Shown here piece after piece: positions 32,988 to 45,196 of a stretch of DNA of 64,000 nt. The notes beneath the pieces were generated by a model. The model worked only from the letters and a program-made list of their open reading frames with translations, was not told the origin of the DNA and made no database searches. The stretch comes from Argyresthia goedartella (Eukaryota > Arthropoda > Insecta > Lepidoptera > Argyresthiidae): positions 18,470,552 to 18,534,551 of the forward strand of contig OX463832.1 of the NCBI GenBank assembly GCA_949825045.1, written 5' to 3'. How positions within the stretch are numbered: the stretch's first letter is position 1; each line of letters begins with the position of its first letter. The position numbers were made by a program, and so were the translations under genes.

Positions 32988-33075
32988 GTATCGCTTATGT
33001 GTGTACCGAGTTTTCTTGGTTTTGAACAGTTTGCCGCACACGCTGCAAGGGTAGCGCTTGTCCATGTGAGTGCGA
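32988..33075 (-). CDS. Zinc-finger gene, fourth exon in window
   Basis: Bounded by the acceptor TTGTGTTGCAG (33076 upward) and donor GTGAGTA (32987 downward), 88 nt. The first base completes a Ser codon from the previous exon, giving MH-S-RTH and a complete C-x2-C-x12-H-x3-H finger. The exon then contributes CSVCGKLFKTKK and the first histidine of the next finger. A LINE 3' tail begins about 22 bp upstream of the acceptor. Confidence 0.87.
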
Positions 33076-33721
33076 CTGCAACACAAATACATTGTAGACA
33101 GATAGATAGATAGATAAATTAATTTATTCATTGCAACATGGTACACACACAAATACATAATTTTAACTCAAATTTTAAGAAGAAAAATCTGCAAATTAAA
33201 ACAAAACACAGCAGTTAAATAAAACAAACAATAAATAATAAAATTATACAAGCCAAACATTAAGGTACGGTAAGGATAACTATGTGGTATTGTGACTGTA
33301 CCGCGACAATGAAATGGCCCTGACTCAGCAATGTCACAGACGAATCTGTGACGCTGATATTCTGCCAGAGCCAGTACGGACGAGACAACGGTTTGCTCAA
33401 GTACACATTTAACAACGTAAAATATGATGATTTTAATAAAATTGTTGAATAAAATAAATTGTATTCTAGAAAATTGTATTAAAATTATAGCATTAAAATT
33501 ATATCATTAAAATGTATAGTAATAAAAGAAATAAAATAAAAAAATAAATAAAATAGCAATATGTAATAAAATTTATGTCAGGGTTACAAGTAAGATTAAA
33601 TTGAAAATGTCATTAGGATTATAAAATAATAATAATCAGAAGGGAATTAATCATAGTAATAATATAATTGGAAACAATATAAATATCACAGGTAACAGGT
33701 AGATTAGCTTCGTGCCGTTCC

Positions 33722-36446
33722 CTAAGTTTTCTGCTGTAGTATCAAATACTTTCTATAGGCACTTCTAAACCCAGCCTTACTAGTAAGCTGCCGAAGAGGT
33801 CGTGGGATGTTATTCCAGCACTTGGTGGCACGGTACTTAAAACTGCCACGGAAAGCTGCACCCTTGTGTCGAGGCATTGAGAGAAAAAGAGCAACTCTCT
33901 GGGACATACGCCAGGTAAGTTTGTCACAAAGATAAGAAGGTGTCCTCTTCACTATAACCTCAAACAACAGCGTTGAAAAATACAAATCCTGTCTAGCTTT
34001 CATCCTTAAAATATTTGCCCTGTTTAAAAATGGAGTAATGTGCGTTTTGGGGGGAATTACGAAACAGAACCTGGCAAAGGCATTTTGTACTCTTTGTATG
34101 AGTTTTTGTGTTTTCTCAAATAGACACGCTCCATACACTGTAATACAATAGTTAAGCTTGGATAGTACTAAGGCTTCACTTAACTGTATTCGCAGGTCAA
34201 CGCTAAGAAGGTAACGGATTCTATACAAAACTTTAAGCCTATAGAAGCAATTCCTTACAACCTCAAGGACATGTCCCTCAAAACGAAGTTTGTCATCCAT
34301 AAGAAGACCCAGGTTTCGTTCTTCCCGGACCCGTGTAATGGCGACCCCATTTACCAGGTCCTTCGGATCATGCATAGCTATTGCCTGTATTTGATTTTTT
34401 GAGCCCAATATCATACACTTCGATTTATTTGGGTTAAGGACTAGAGTGTTAGAAGACGCCCATTGCGATATACGGCCCAGATCTTCATTCAGAGCCTCCA
34501 CTCCCATACGGGGATCATTGTCAACTGATATATAAATTTGAAGATCATCGGCATACAAGTGATAACTACTGTTAATTATACTTCGAGTGATGTCTGCACT
34601 ATATATTATAAACAGAAGGGGTCCAAGTATGGATCCTTGTGGGACTCCTCTATTAAGGGTAGCTAGCTATGACTGCATCTGAGATCCGTCTGTCTTATCC
34701 AGCACTACCCGTTGACAGCGATTGCTAAGGTAGCTACTAAACCATTTTATGGTAGGAACATCGAAGCCATAGAAAGCCAGTTTTGACAGCAGTAGTGGAA
34801 TGTTTAAAGCATCAAAAGCCCTGGAAAAATCTAGGAGAGCGAGTATGGTTCCCCTGCCCTGGTCCTGAGAAGACAGGATATTATCCACCACATCTAACAG
34901 GGCCGACGCAGTGCTACGCCCCTTTCTGAACCCGGACTGGCGCTGAGGCAGGATGTTATTACTCTCACAGTACTTTGAGACCTGGTTATATATCACTTTT
35001 TCCAAAATTTTAGATAGATACGGTAAGATACTTATTGCACGTAGGTCACTTATATTTACAGGGTTGTCAATTTTCGGTATAGGACGGACATTCGCAGTCT
35101 TCCATTGGGATGGAAAAAATGAAGAGGCTATAGACCTATTTACAATAGCAGTTATGACTTCAAGAGTACGAGGCAGGGTTAGTAAAATCATAACTTTGGT
35201 TATTCCATCAGCTCCTCTAGCATTTGAACTTATGGCAAGGATTGTTTTGGCTACATAGCTCTCATCTACCGGGTCTAAGAAAAACTCAGCCTGGCTGTAT
35301 CTATTAAATTCAAAATAGGTTAGACGTGAAATAGAAAACGCACCAGCGCCAGGAACTTTTAAAAAGTTTGAATTAATTTTCAGGTAAACCACGATTATTT
35401 TTAGAATTTGGTAAAATTTTATGATTTAAGGTTTTCCATAATTTTTTAGAATTATGAATGTGCTTGTTGATGTGCTGCTCAAAATAAGCTTTCTTCTCAC
35501 CATACAATGCCACATTAACAAGATTCTTTAGAGACTTATACTGCTCTCTATCCTGTTCAGTTTTTGATATGCGTGAACAAGCATGCGCCTGATTACGTAA
35601 CCGCATCATCAGAAGTATATTACTTGTAAGCCAAGGTGTCGGTTTGCCCCTAATCATAGTATTGGTTAACGGGGCATGTTTGTCATATAGCTCTAAAAGG
35701 TGCCTCCCAAAACATTCTACCATATCATCAACGGATGAGTACAGCAAGACATCTTCCCAGTCGATCAAATTTAGATCAGAATTAAAATGTTCTAAGTTTA
35801 TTTTTCGTATAGGTCTGTTCACACTATAACGTGGTTTTATTTTTTTTTGATCTTCAAAGTTGCCATAACCATTACATGGCCCTGGTGAGGAATGTTCAGT
35901 AATGAGACGCAAGACACGGACGCATCAGTGCACAGCAAATCAAGAAGTGTAGCACTGTGGGATGTAAAATGTGTCGGCTCTGAGACAACATTTCTGATAT
36001 TCATGCTTCTAAGGAAATCATTTAGACGCATCGTTGCACTATCAGCGGTATCTAAAATATCTATATTAAAATCACCCAAAATCACTACCTTATCATAATT
36101 AGAAAAGGCCGTGATAGAATCCGTGAGGGCGTCAAGTAAGTCAGTTGTTGTACAATATGTGCCGTGGGAGCCGGGTGTGGACACGTCCGTGCGATCACCC
36201 CGCTTCGTACATAAAAACCTACTCCCCCCCCAGCCCGCGCCGTATGTGCAGCGGACGCAGTACATGCCTCAGTCTATAGCCCGGAACCTTCGGCGCCTTG
36301 CCTTCCTGTCCAGCCCGGAGCCAAGTCTCGTTTATCGCGATCACATCGGGCAACTCCCTCATGAGTGCACCTATGAACTCATCGTGATTTGTACCAAGTG
36401 AACCCGCGTTAAAAAAGCCAACTTTCAGAAATTTACAATTAGCCAT
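33722..36446 (-). pseudogene. LINE ORF2: endonuclease and reverse transcriptase
   Basis: ATG at 36446 (MANCKFLKVG). Endonuclease motifs NAGSLG, INETWLR, VVILGDFNID and SHSATLLDLL, then [41 protein letters not shown] and [11 protein letters not shown] (ADD catalytic box). A long C-terminal domain ends at 33722. Lesions: a slip in the C8 run 36224-36231, one in the T9 run 35840-35848, one near 35380, and an in-frame TAG at 34667-34669. Apart from these the protein is complete. It would nick DNA and copy the element RNA in place. Confidence 0.87.
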
Positions 36447-37004
36447 TACGTTGGGACAGTTAGAAATAAATAAAAGTAAGTAGAATAGAAATGAGCGGGG
36501 CCGGAATTGGACAAATAAAAACATTACAGAAAAATAGTGCAAAATAAGCAGAAAAACAATTTTCTCGTCAAGCGTTGTCGCGCGATCACAAATCCACATA
36601 GTAACCCTATACTCGCATATTCTAAATATTTTCATCGTAATTATCGGTACATTACATATTACACAAATTAATACAATATATTCCAAACATGCAAAAAGCA
36701 AAAAACAACTTAATAGCAAAGCCAGCAGTAAATAGTATGTATCGGTTTGTGACCATAATAGCGATTTGTATCACAGTTATCAACAAATTTATTATTAAAG
36801 CCCAGATTATGAACACAACAAAGTTACAACATGCAAAAAACAAAAGGCAGCTTGATTGCAAAACCAGAAGTAGATTGTAATAGTATCGGTTTGTATCGAT
36901 TATTGTTTTGACATAGTCTATTGCACCGAACTTAGGCTCACCCCAAAAACTCGCTCCAGGTCACTTTCAGTTTTTATGGGGAAACCTTCCGTGCCGACAT
37001 GACG

Positions 37005-38003
37005 TCAGGCATAAACTCTGCCCTCCTTGGTCCACACAAACCTCCACTTCTGTTCATCTCCTAGCTTACGCGCCTTCCCAAACAAAGCCCTGTTTAGCTT
37101 CGATAGCCTCTCATTGACAAAAAGCTTCATGGGCACATGGGGCGGGAGGCCGAGATCAGCAGTGGTGGCGCCGCGGCGGACGTGGGCTTGCTTGATGAGA
37201 TCGTCCCGTAGCGAGCGTCGCGCTAGTCGTACCACAATGGGGCGCGGGCGGGGCGGCACCCCTCCGGCGTCTGGGAGGCGCTTGGGGCCAGCGCGATACA
37301 CGCTCACCAGGACGCGCTCTTCCAGGGCCATGCCAAACTTCTGCGCCACCAGCATCACAACGTGGCCGAGTGACTCCTCCTCATACTCAGCTACGCCGGT
37401 GATGCTGGTGGCATCGCTTAGCAGGTCTGTTCGGTCTCTGTCACGGATCTCCGTCTTGAGTTCAGTGATCTCCTCCCGTAGCGCGGACACATCCTGGGAG
37501 TCGGTAGGTAGACTCTGCACAGATCGCAGTAGCTCGATCTGGGATTTCAGGTTCTCATTTTCAGACTCAACTGTTGTAAGTCTGGCGGTCAAACTAGTTA
37601 GCTCCGTATGCAGTTTTAAAAACGCTTGGTTTATTTCACGACTTAACGATTGCTTGATGCTTTCAAGTTTCGTGTCGAGTAACGACGAAAACTCCTCAAT
37701 ATTTATTGCAGGAGAGTTTTTTATTTCGTCACAAGACATATTTATGACATCAGTAGTCGACGTATCGTCAAGCGTAAACTCCGTAACATCAAATTGCTTT
37801 CGGATCGGGGTGCTGTCAGACCTAGGCCGGCGGGTAACATTCACGCAGGGTGGGCAGTGCCAGTTTAGCCGGAGCTTTGCTATATTGCTCGTATAATACT
37901 CAGCCGTCATACTCAGACATTCAAAATGATACGTGGCGCGACAGGGACGACATTGCAATAGGCTGGTAGCGACTATAGGCATCTCGCAGGCAGCTCACTT
38001 CAT
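37005..38003 (-). pseudogene. LINE ORF1: PHD-like zinc finger, coiled coil, FP-like C-terminus
   Basis: The original ATG is at 38003, but the third codon is TGA (37995-37997) where the first PHD cysteine is expected; an internal ATG at 37982 remains open to the TGA at 37005. Visible order: CRPCRATYHFECL and WHCPPC (PHD-type zinc ligands), a predicted coiled coil at about residues 120-190 (ESENENLKSQIELL), and the C-terminal module ending FVWTKEGRVYA. ORF1 proteins bind element RNA. The nonsense codon removes a zinc ligand even if translation restarts downstream. Confidence 0.85.
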
Positions 38004-38230
38004 TTTATCCATGATATCGATGAAAGGTAGGCAAAGGTTGTACTATAGTTACTCGTCAGCTGATCAGGCGACTCCCTGTTTGTGTGTGACGCGAGCGCAG
38101 CGCGGTCAGCGACCTGTGAGGTGGGGGTTTCGTCGACAGGGATGGATGCAAGCACCCGAGCGAGTAAACGATATGTAGGTCGTTGACCGACCTTGAAAGT
38201 CATTTGCGATGAGCCGAAGAGTGACACAGC

Positions 38231-38514
38231 GAAAACAAACTCTCGACTTAGGTTTATGTAAGCCGAATTATAATTACTCTGATTACACCACTTTCACTTG
38301 TCACAGAAACTTAGGTTTATGTCATTTATAGATTCTCATGTTAGCTATCAACTGTATAAAAAATTAAATTAATACAGTAACAAAAAACGGACTAATTTGA
38401 TTAAAATTAAGGAGCGACTTAGATTTGATGTGCACTCGAGGCGTTCACGCGCGAACTCTCGAGTACTAACCACGTGACTAACACGAGTATTAACAAACCA
38501 TCAGCAAGCTTCAA
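38231..38514. other. Intron sequence, no element recognised
   Basis: Between the LINE 5' end and the next SINE; no gene seen. Confidence 0.45.
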
Positions 38515-38780
38515 AAAGAGCTCCGTGGTCTTGCTTCTCACACAGGAGATGCAGGTTCGATTCCTGACCATGTACCAATGAGATAATTAATTTATCTTAA
38601 GACTTTATACGGAGGATCTAACAGTGATGGAAAGCATCGTGAGGAAACCTTTATTACTGCTGCGGCGATGGGCAAGCCCCCTGAACGCAAAATGGAGTAT
38701 TGCATAACGGGCTCAAAGTGGGCACAGTTGTGCCTCTGCCACCCCTTATGGGAAAAGGCGTGACACTATGTTATGTTATC
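38515..38780 (+). mobile_element. tRNA-derived SINE, family C
   Basis: A B-box match GGTTCGATTCC at 38554-38564 lies 30-40 bp after the presumed start. The body includes GTGAGGAAACC and CAAAGTGGGCACAGTTGTGC and ends in GTTATGTTATC repeats near 38780. A worn tail of the same family is near 3997-4057. Confidence 0.72.
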
Positions 38781-38894
38781 AAGCTTCAACTCAACTTTGA
38801 TGGATGCAGCGAATGGTTATCTACATTCAGTCGCTAATCAATGGCGGTCTTACAACGACGATTTCACGTCACAACACACTCCTAAGGCAAAATA

Positions 38895-39097
38895 TATAAC
38901 ATTTACATACAGGCGCAAACATTGCTTCTGGCCCCACACTGGGATGCCCTGTGTCAAAGGAACCGGAAACAGGGACGTCACAAGCATGTAAACATCCAAG
39001 ACCTGAAGCAATTTTTTTTCTGCCTCCAGCCGGGACTCGAACCCGGGACCTCTCGCATGGGGAGCACAGTCTCGGCCACTACACCGCAGAGGTCGCC
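38895..39097 (-). mobile_element. tRNA-derived SINE, family B, copy 3
   Basis: Body and head as in the copy at 15747-15959; the B box is intact (GGTTCGAGTCC on the minus strand). The A-box region is altered (ACCGCAGAGG on the plus strand lacks two bases of the family form). Confidence 0.87.
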
Positions 39098-39109
39098 AAT
39101 CTTACACGA

Positions 39110-39510
39110 ATTCGGGTAAAGGCCTGTGCCCCTCGACGGGGACATTAAGATGGATGTCTATCGCAGCAATTTAGCCTATTTCCTTGGAATATTTAAAAAG
39201 CTCCGCACAATGATTGGTTGTAAGAAGGTGGCCTTGCGGGTATTCCCACATCGGAAACAATCGTGCAGGTAACAACATCTGGCCGAGACGGGTACTGGAT
39301 GGGTGCCCGTTCTATGTGGCATTTGTTTCGGGCGCTTCCGTGTTTCAGACGACACGTTCAGCTGTAGGTCCCATCACAGGCATTAAAACAGTCGGGTTGG
39401 CCACTACACCCCTCCATCAACCCGCACTGAGCCAGCGTGGTGGAGTATGGCTCAATCTCACTTGTATCCGAGTGGACGCCCAAACTCGGTGGGGACATTA
39501 AAAGGCTACC
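39110..39510 (+). repeat. Unclassified retroposon 3' sequence
   Basis: Two blocks, AAAGGCCTGTGCCC..GGGGACATTAAGATGGATGT and CGGTGGGGACATTAAAAGGC, frame a segment with CCCCTCCATCAACCCGC and CAGCGTGGTGGAGTATGG. The latter resemble common lepidopteran LINE/SINE tails. It ends about 25 bp from the splice donor of the next zinc-finger exon. Confidence 0.45.
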
Positions 39511-39533
39511 TGTTATCAGTTACCTGTAGTTAC

Positions 39534-39640
39534 CTGTGCATTATCATGTTCTTCCTGCGCGCAAACTGTTTCCCGCACGCGTCACATTGGTACGTGGCGC
39601 CGTCTTCATGCTCAGACATGTGGGCTTTCAGCTTGTTGGA
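39534..39640 (-). CDS. Zinc-finger gene, third exon in window
   Basis: Acceptor CTCGTTTCAG at 39641 upward, donor CAG|GTAACT at 39533, 107 nt, entry phase 0 and exit phase 2. It completes the previous finger (SNKLKAHMSEH) and opens the next (CDACGKQFARRKNMIMH). The finger formed with the previous exon has 11 rather than 12 residues between the second Cys and first His, an unusual spacing. Confidence 0.85.
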
Positions 39641-39741
39641 CTGAAACGAGACGAAATATTACAAATTTAATAGTAGTTTATGTGACTGCTACATAATGGA
39701 GGGCATTAATACTACTCGAGAGTTTTATTGCCTAATTATGT

Positions 39742-40087
39742 ACAGTTACATACACTAGTTTATCTAGACACATATCATAAGCTCTCTTTGATGTGTTCAG
39801 GAACCGCATGTTTGACCGGCATTGTGGCTCTGCAGTTGTTTAGCTTGTTCTGTAGTACCAACTTCACAGACAAACTAGGGGCGGCACGCAGGCGGGCGTC
39901 GGCGTTCGAAATTTGAATGTCATCATATGTATAAAAATTACACATTATGGTCATAATGTGTAATTTTTCAGATAAGAAATGAGTTTTTACCAAGTAGTTT
40001 AACATTATGCTGATCGTAACGTGCGGTGTTTGTACGCAGTAAAGAGGATTTATGATACGTGTGTAGATAATAGTAGTTTATGTGACT
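39742..40087 (+). mobile_element. Long-TIR MITE, copy 2
   Basis: Left end ACAGTTACATACACTAGTTT..TATCATAAGCTCTCTTT and the inverted right end AAAGAGGATTTATGATACG..GTTTATGTGACTG give terminal inverted repeats of about 48 bp. The centre has a perfect 17-bp palindrome with a 2-nt loop (39933-39968). No coding capacity. It abuts the left end of the DIRS element. Confidence 0.82.
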
Positions 40088-40506
40088 GTTATCAGTTAAT
40101 ACCCCCGCCCTATTACCCTGTCATGGCCTCCCTCATTTGGCGTCATTATTTTTAGAGATTTAATTTTTTGAGTTTTAAAGGGTTATAACGATAAGGGTAG
40201 GGAGGGAGGTAATCATCTTCGTTCGAGATACTCGCATAATTGGAATCAAACATCACGGTAAGTTCGTTTGATTCTTAATTATACATCGTATCTCTCCCGA
40301 AGATGATTACAGGTTTACATGCAGATGTTCAGAGTCTCAAAAAATTTGAAGCAAAGGCACAGCAAGAACCATCATTTTTCTTTTATTTAAGTAAGTATAA
40401 TAATAGTTATTATGTTACTTTACGTTACTCTTAGACATACCAGGTATCTACTGGATATAAATTAAATTAAATTAACATAACAAATACTTTTATGAAATCT
40501 GTTGAT

Positions 40507-41415
40507 TTAACACAGCATTAGCAAAATCATCGCTTTAATTTTGAGAGATTTCTCTGTTATATATACATGGGAGTTGTTACTCCAGCCTGCGGCCCTGCGA
40601 ATCACCTCCAGATTAACCCCAGCGCGGCTCGCGGCTGAGGTGGACGCGTGGCGCGTGCTATGTGCACCAAACACCTCAACGTCTATGCCACTCTTTTGTA
40701 AAACTTCCTTGACCCAATGACTCAATGTTTGGGACCCAACTTTTTTTTGAGGTTTCTTAAAACTAATTAACATTTCGTTTGTTTGATCTGATCGTAAATC
40801 CTGAGTTTTATCCAAATATGATTTTAGGGTTATAGCCGGACAAATACTTTTATTTTCTTTTATATATGGTAAGCGAATTAATGGTTGAGGAGCCCCCGGT
40901 TTGGATGTTTTAATCAGGTTAATTTGAATAGCCTCATCAGTTTAACTGATGTTTTGAATTTTGATAACACTTAAAGTTTGCATCCTTTGCACAGATGCTA
41001 TAGCAAGTAAAGTTATTGTTTTCAATGACAACTCGCGTAAACATAAACTTTTATTAGGAAATAATTTACTGAGGTATCGAATAACTAGATTTGTGTCGCA
41101 GGTGGCTTCGTATTTTGGCATTGGTGGTCTTAGTCTAAATACTCCTTTAATGAAACGAGTGACGCAGTCACTCGATGTTACATTTGAACCGAGAATATGA
41201 GATAAAGCGGAGCGCGTACTGTTTAACGTGCTATAACTCGCGCCTTCTTCATATCGTTTAGTAAGGAAAGAAAGAAACTCTTTGAGATTACATTTAAACG
41301 GATCCTGATTATTTTCTTGGCAGAAAGACCACCAAGACCTTAGATTAGAATTATATTGATTAATTGTATTACTTGCAAAAGAGGCCATTGCAATGTCTAA
41401 AGAACCAGCGGGCAT
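40507..41415 (-). pseudogene. DIRS tyrosine recombinase
   Basis: N-terminal core-binding part SFASNTINQYNSNLRSWWSF, then the catalytic domain: SVQRMQTL (first Arg), GAHSTRHAST (H-x-x-R), GWSNNSHV and VYITEK (Tyr). All expected catalytic residues are recognisable. An in-frame TAA near 40940 separates the two parts. The enzyme would integrate a circular DNA form without target duplication. Confidence 0.85.
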
Positions 41416-41957
41416 CCCGCGTGACTCTTATGCCTCCCTGAAAATCTCGCCGCCGCCAGGGAAAGGTCTGTGTGAAGTGGATGGACGCGTCTGAAAGGAG
41501 AAATCAAAAGAAACTCGTCAGGTTTAAAGATTATTTCCTCAGATACCAATAATTTGCGATATAGTGGGTACCAAGGTTGTGACGGCCATAGTGGTACGAC
41601 CACAATGCCTTCGGCTTCATCAGAGACAATTTTTTGTAATACTTTACAAACTAGGCAGAATGGTGGAAACGCATAAAAATGTATATTTTTCCAATTGAAC
41701 ATGAATGCATCGACCAATTCTGAACCTGGATCCAGCTTCCACGAGGCATACCTTTCACATTTGTGATTTTGTACGCTAGCGAAGAGATCAAACTCAGGGC
41801 AACCTAGTTTGTCAATAATCTGATTGAATGCGTAGTCACCCAATTCCCATTCGGTATCTATTTTTAGAACACGTGACTCTCTGTCGGCGATGACATTATC
41901 TGAAGATTTTATGTATGATGCAAAGATAAAGACATTACGCTCTTCACACCATAGCCA
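41397..41957 (-). pseudogene. DIRS RNase H C-terminal part and linker
   Basis: Reads WCEERNVFIFASYIKSSDNVIADRESR, the end of DIRS-type RNase H, and runs on to the recombinase. The N-terminal side is across the LINE insertion at 45197 onward. Confidence 0.8.
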
Positions 41958-42162
41958 CCACATTGAATAAGTTGGGACACTCAGTCATAAATAACTGTTT
42001 ACCAAACTCCAGTTTTCATGATGTTATGCAAAAAATAACAAAGACACTTGATCTGACACCTGAATCAAACTTAATACTCATGTTTGGAAATAGGGGTGAG
42101 GTAAACAAATGGGACCTAATTAAATATTTTACCTGCTACCTTGCAAAGAACTTGTATTAGAA

Positions 42163-43137
42163 TTATTTCTTAATAATTCGGACACTGATGTTATTTGTAT
42201 TACAGAACATTGGTTAAAGGAAAATATGATGTCTTTTAACATAAATACTTACAAAATTGTCAGTTGTTACAATAGAAAGACTGCTGATAGAGGTGGTTCT
42301 TTAATCTTAGTAAAAAATAATATTAAGGTGAAACAACGGAAAGATATTCTTACACTTACTGTGGAAAGACAAATAGAGGTATCATCTTGTGTTAAGTTGG
42401 ATAGCCATATTATTGTTTGTGTCTACAGACCTCCAAGAGATGAAAAAGGCCATGGCAATTTTAAAATATTCGAGAAAATTATGGAGGAAGCCCTCATTAA
42501 ACTTTGTAATAACAGAAAAAAGTTAATTATTTGTGGCGATCTTAATGCAGATCTGCTTGTAGATACAACACTGAAGCGACGATTAATAACTCTGTTCAAA
42601 TCATTTAATTTATGTCATGTATTTCTAGAGCCGACTAGAATTACACTTACCAGCCAAACTTGCTTAGATAACGTTTTTTGTGACTGTGCATTCACAAGTA
42701 AAAATGTAATTAACTGTTTACCATCCGATCACAGTGGTCAAACAGTTTCATTCCAAATTACTAGTGAAAATAAGACTGATCCATCATTTTATAGGCCTAT
42801 TACATCCCATAGACTAGAGATGTATATGAAAAACTTAGATATGGGTTTGCCAGTACCGGATTTTGATGAACAGAACCCGAACAAAATCTATTCTGACTTC
42901 TTCAACATTATTCAAACAGAATTCAATACAGTTTTTAAATTAAAGAAAGTCAGTGCCAACAACGGTAAATCTAAATTTAATGACTGGGCAACATTTGGAA
43001 TTCGTAAAAGTAGAGCTATCTTGTATGATCTTTATGAACAAAAAACCTATAACTTTGATATAAAATTTCATGACTATGTTAAAAAGTATTCCAAAACTTT
43101 CAAGTTGGTTTGTAGAAAAAACTTTACACATAAATAG
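42163..43137 (+). pseudogene. LINE ORF2 endonuclease domain
   Basis: Motifs ICITEHWLKEN, SLILVKNN, VCVYRPPRD, IICGDLNADLL and LPSDHSGQTV follow the order of LINE apurinic endonucleases. The frame opens before the ATG at 42226 and stops at 43137 before reverse transcriptase, which continues in other frames. Confidence 0.82.
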
Positions 43138-43169
43138 AAAAATACAAAATTCAAATAATAGAATGAATA

Positions 43170-44963
43170 CGGTTTGGCAAATCATAAACCTGAAACTGGC
43201 AAAGTTATACCAAGGGATAATGATTTCTGCTTAAAGATAGGTGATGGTGTTGTTAAATCCAACGCTGAGGTAGCTCGAGCTTTTGAAACATTCTTCACCA
43301 ATGCACCCTTACTCACAACAGAGCGTCTAAATTCATCTCCATATGAAGCAGAGGTTTTGTTAAAAAACAGCACTAGAATCAGTAATATAGATTTAAAATT
43401 TTATCATTTATGTCCCAAGGATATTGTCAAAACAAGGATATTGTCAAAACGTATAGATTACTTAACTTAAAAAATACTGAAGACCTGTGGGGTATGTCAG
43501 TCAAAGTCATTGGTTCAATAATACTTGTTATAGCCCCACACCTAGCTTATATATTTAATAAATGTGTTGATGATGTAGCCTTCCCAGACCTCATGAAACA
43601 CAGTAAACTTATACCTCTGTTCATGTCGGGAGACAAGGGTGATCCGTCAAATTTCAGACCAATATCGGTTCTTCCAGCACTAAGTAAAATTTTTGAAAAG
43701 ATTATACTCAATCAAATGCTCTCACACTTCAACCGTACAAAATAACTCCACGCCGAGCAATACGGTTTAACTAGGGGTAAATCGACTACGGATGCAGGTA
43801 TTACCCTTATATTTCATATTTATTCTGCATGGGAAGCCGCACAGGATGCTATCGGTGTTTTTTGCGATCTGTCGAAGGCATTTGATTGTGTTGATCATGA
43901 CACGTTACTAATGAAATTAAATCATTACGGTGTTAGAAATAAAGCGTTGGATCTACTAAAATCATACCTAAGCAATAGAATTCAAAAGGCAGAAGTCAAC
44001 GGCGTTAAATCTGATGGATCGGGGGTAAAAATTGGCGTTCCACAAGGTTCCATATTAGGCCCTTTCTTATTCCTGGTATATATTAACGATCTGCCTTTTA
44101 TGGTGGAGAAATTGACTAACATAGTGTTGTTTGCTGATGATACTTCACTGGTCTTCAAAATTTAAAGACAAAAAGAAGATTTTGATGATGTCAATAGAGT
44201 ATTATCTTTAACCTTGAATTGGTTCACAGTTAACAATTTATTGTTAAATGCTGGTAAAACCAAATGTATCAAATTCTCACTTCCAAATGTCAGGCAAGTT
44301 GGGACCAGTTTAGTGTTGGACAGCAATACGTTAGAATTATTAAATGACACGAAGTTTCTTGGAATAACCATTGATAACAAATTGCAGTGGGGACCCCACA
44401 TAGAAAAATTGGCTGGTAAATTAAGTTCTGCGGCTTACGCTGTTAGGAACATCAGACAAAACACGGATGTGGCTACATCTAGGCTAGTATATTTTAGTTA
44501 CTTTCATAGTGTCATGTCTTATGGTACCTTGTTGTGGGGGAAAGCAGCAGATATTCAAACTTATTTTATTTTACAGAAAAGTGCTATTCGAGCAATTTAT
44601 AATTTAAAACGCACAGACTCCTTAAGACAGCTTTTTAAAGAAATTGACATACTAACTGTAGCTAGTCAATTTATTTTCGAAAATATAATGTATGTACGCA
44701 AGAACCTTACAAAATTTCCCAAACTTAGCGATAGCTGTAATGTTAACCTAAGAAATAATCACAGACTACTTGCGCCCCGGTTTAGACTCGCGAAGGTTAG
44801 CAATTCTTTCAAGGGTCAATGCATTCTCTACTACAACAAGATACCTCTGGAGATCTTGAAATTGCCATTTGAGCAATTTAAAATCCATGTTAAAGCGACT
44901 TTGTCGAAAAAGGGATATTACAATGTTCAAGATTACTTAAATGATGGGTCTGTATGGGGTTAA
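43170..44963 (+). pseudogene. LINE ORF2 reverse transcriptase and C-terminus
   Basis: Motifs [63 protein letters not shown] and LFADDTSLVF, then a thumb and C-terminal domain (LGITIDNKLQWGPH, LQKSAIRAIYNL) ending at 44963. Stops near 43743 and 44163 and a frame change near 43440 break it into four frames; the catalytic boxes themselves are intact. Confidence 0.85.
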
Positions 44964-45196
44964 TCTGGCTCAACACAGACCTTGCTGTTAATAATTTTGT
45001 AATTATTTATTCCTGCTTGTTAATAATGATAATGACTAAATATTATATTTTGTATTAGTTAAGCATAAGCAATTTTTAAAAAGAGATCTAAAAATCACAG
45101 TGGTCCAATGTAGAGAAGTGGCAAAAAATGACGATGGCTATGTATATGTAAATATCTACAGTAATAAAGACTTTTGGAATTTGGAATTTGGAGCCA

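Larger units (their letters stand above)
33098..38230 (-). mobile_element. jockey-like LINE with both ORFs, nearly full length
   Basis: Minus-strand non-LTR retrotransposon: 5' UTR about 38004-38230, ORF1 37005-38003, ORF2 33722-36446, AT-rich 3' UTR, and a terminal TATC repeat at 33098-33116. Each ORF carries nonsense or homopolymer frameshift lesions, so it is an inactive copy. It sits in the intron between zinc-finger exons, in the same orientation as the gene. Confidence 0.88.
41958..45191 (+). mobile_element. jockey-like LINE inserted in the DIRS element
   Basis: 3.2 kb, opposite orientation to the DIRS. Flanking AGCCA at 41953-41957 and 45192-45196 is a 5-bp target duplication; removing the insertion rejoins RQIWL with WCEERN of the DIRS RNase H. 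ORF1 is missing (5'-truncated). The 3' end has AATAAAGA and the terminal repeat TTTGGAATTTGGAATTTGG. Confidence 0.88.

Noticed and set aside
37027..37896. Plus-strand 289-codon frame
   Set aside because: Antisense shadow of the LINE ORF1, which shows zinc ligands and a coiled coil on the minus strand.
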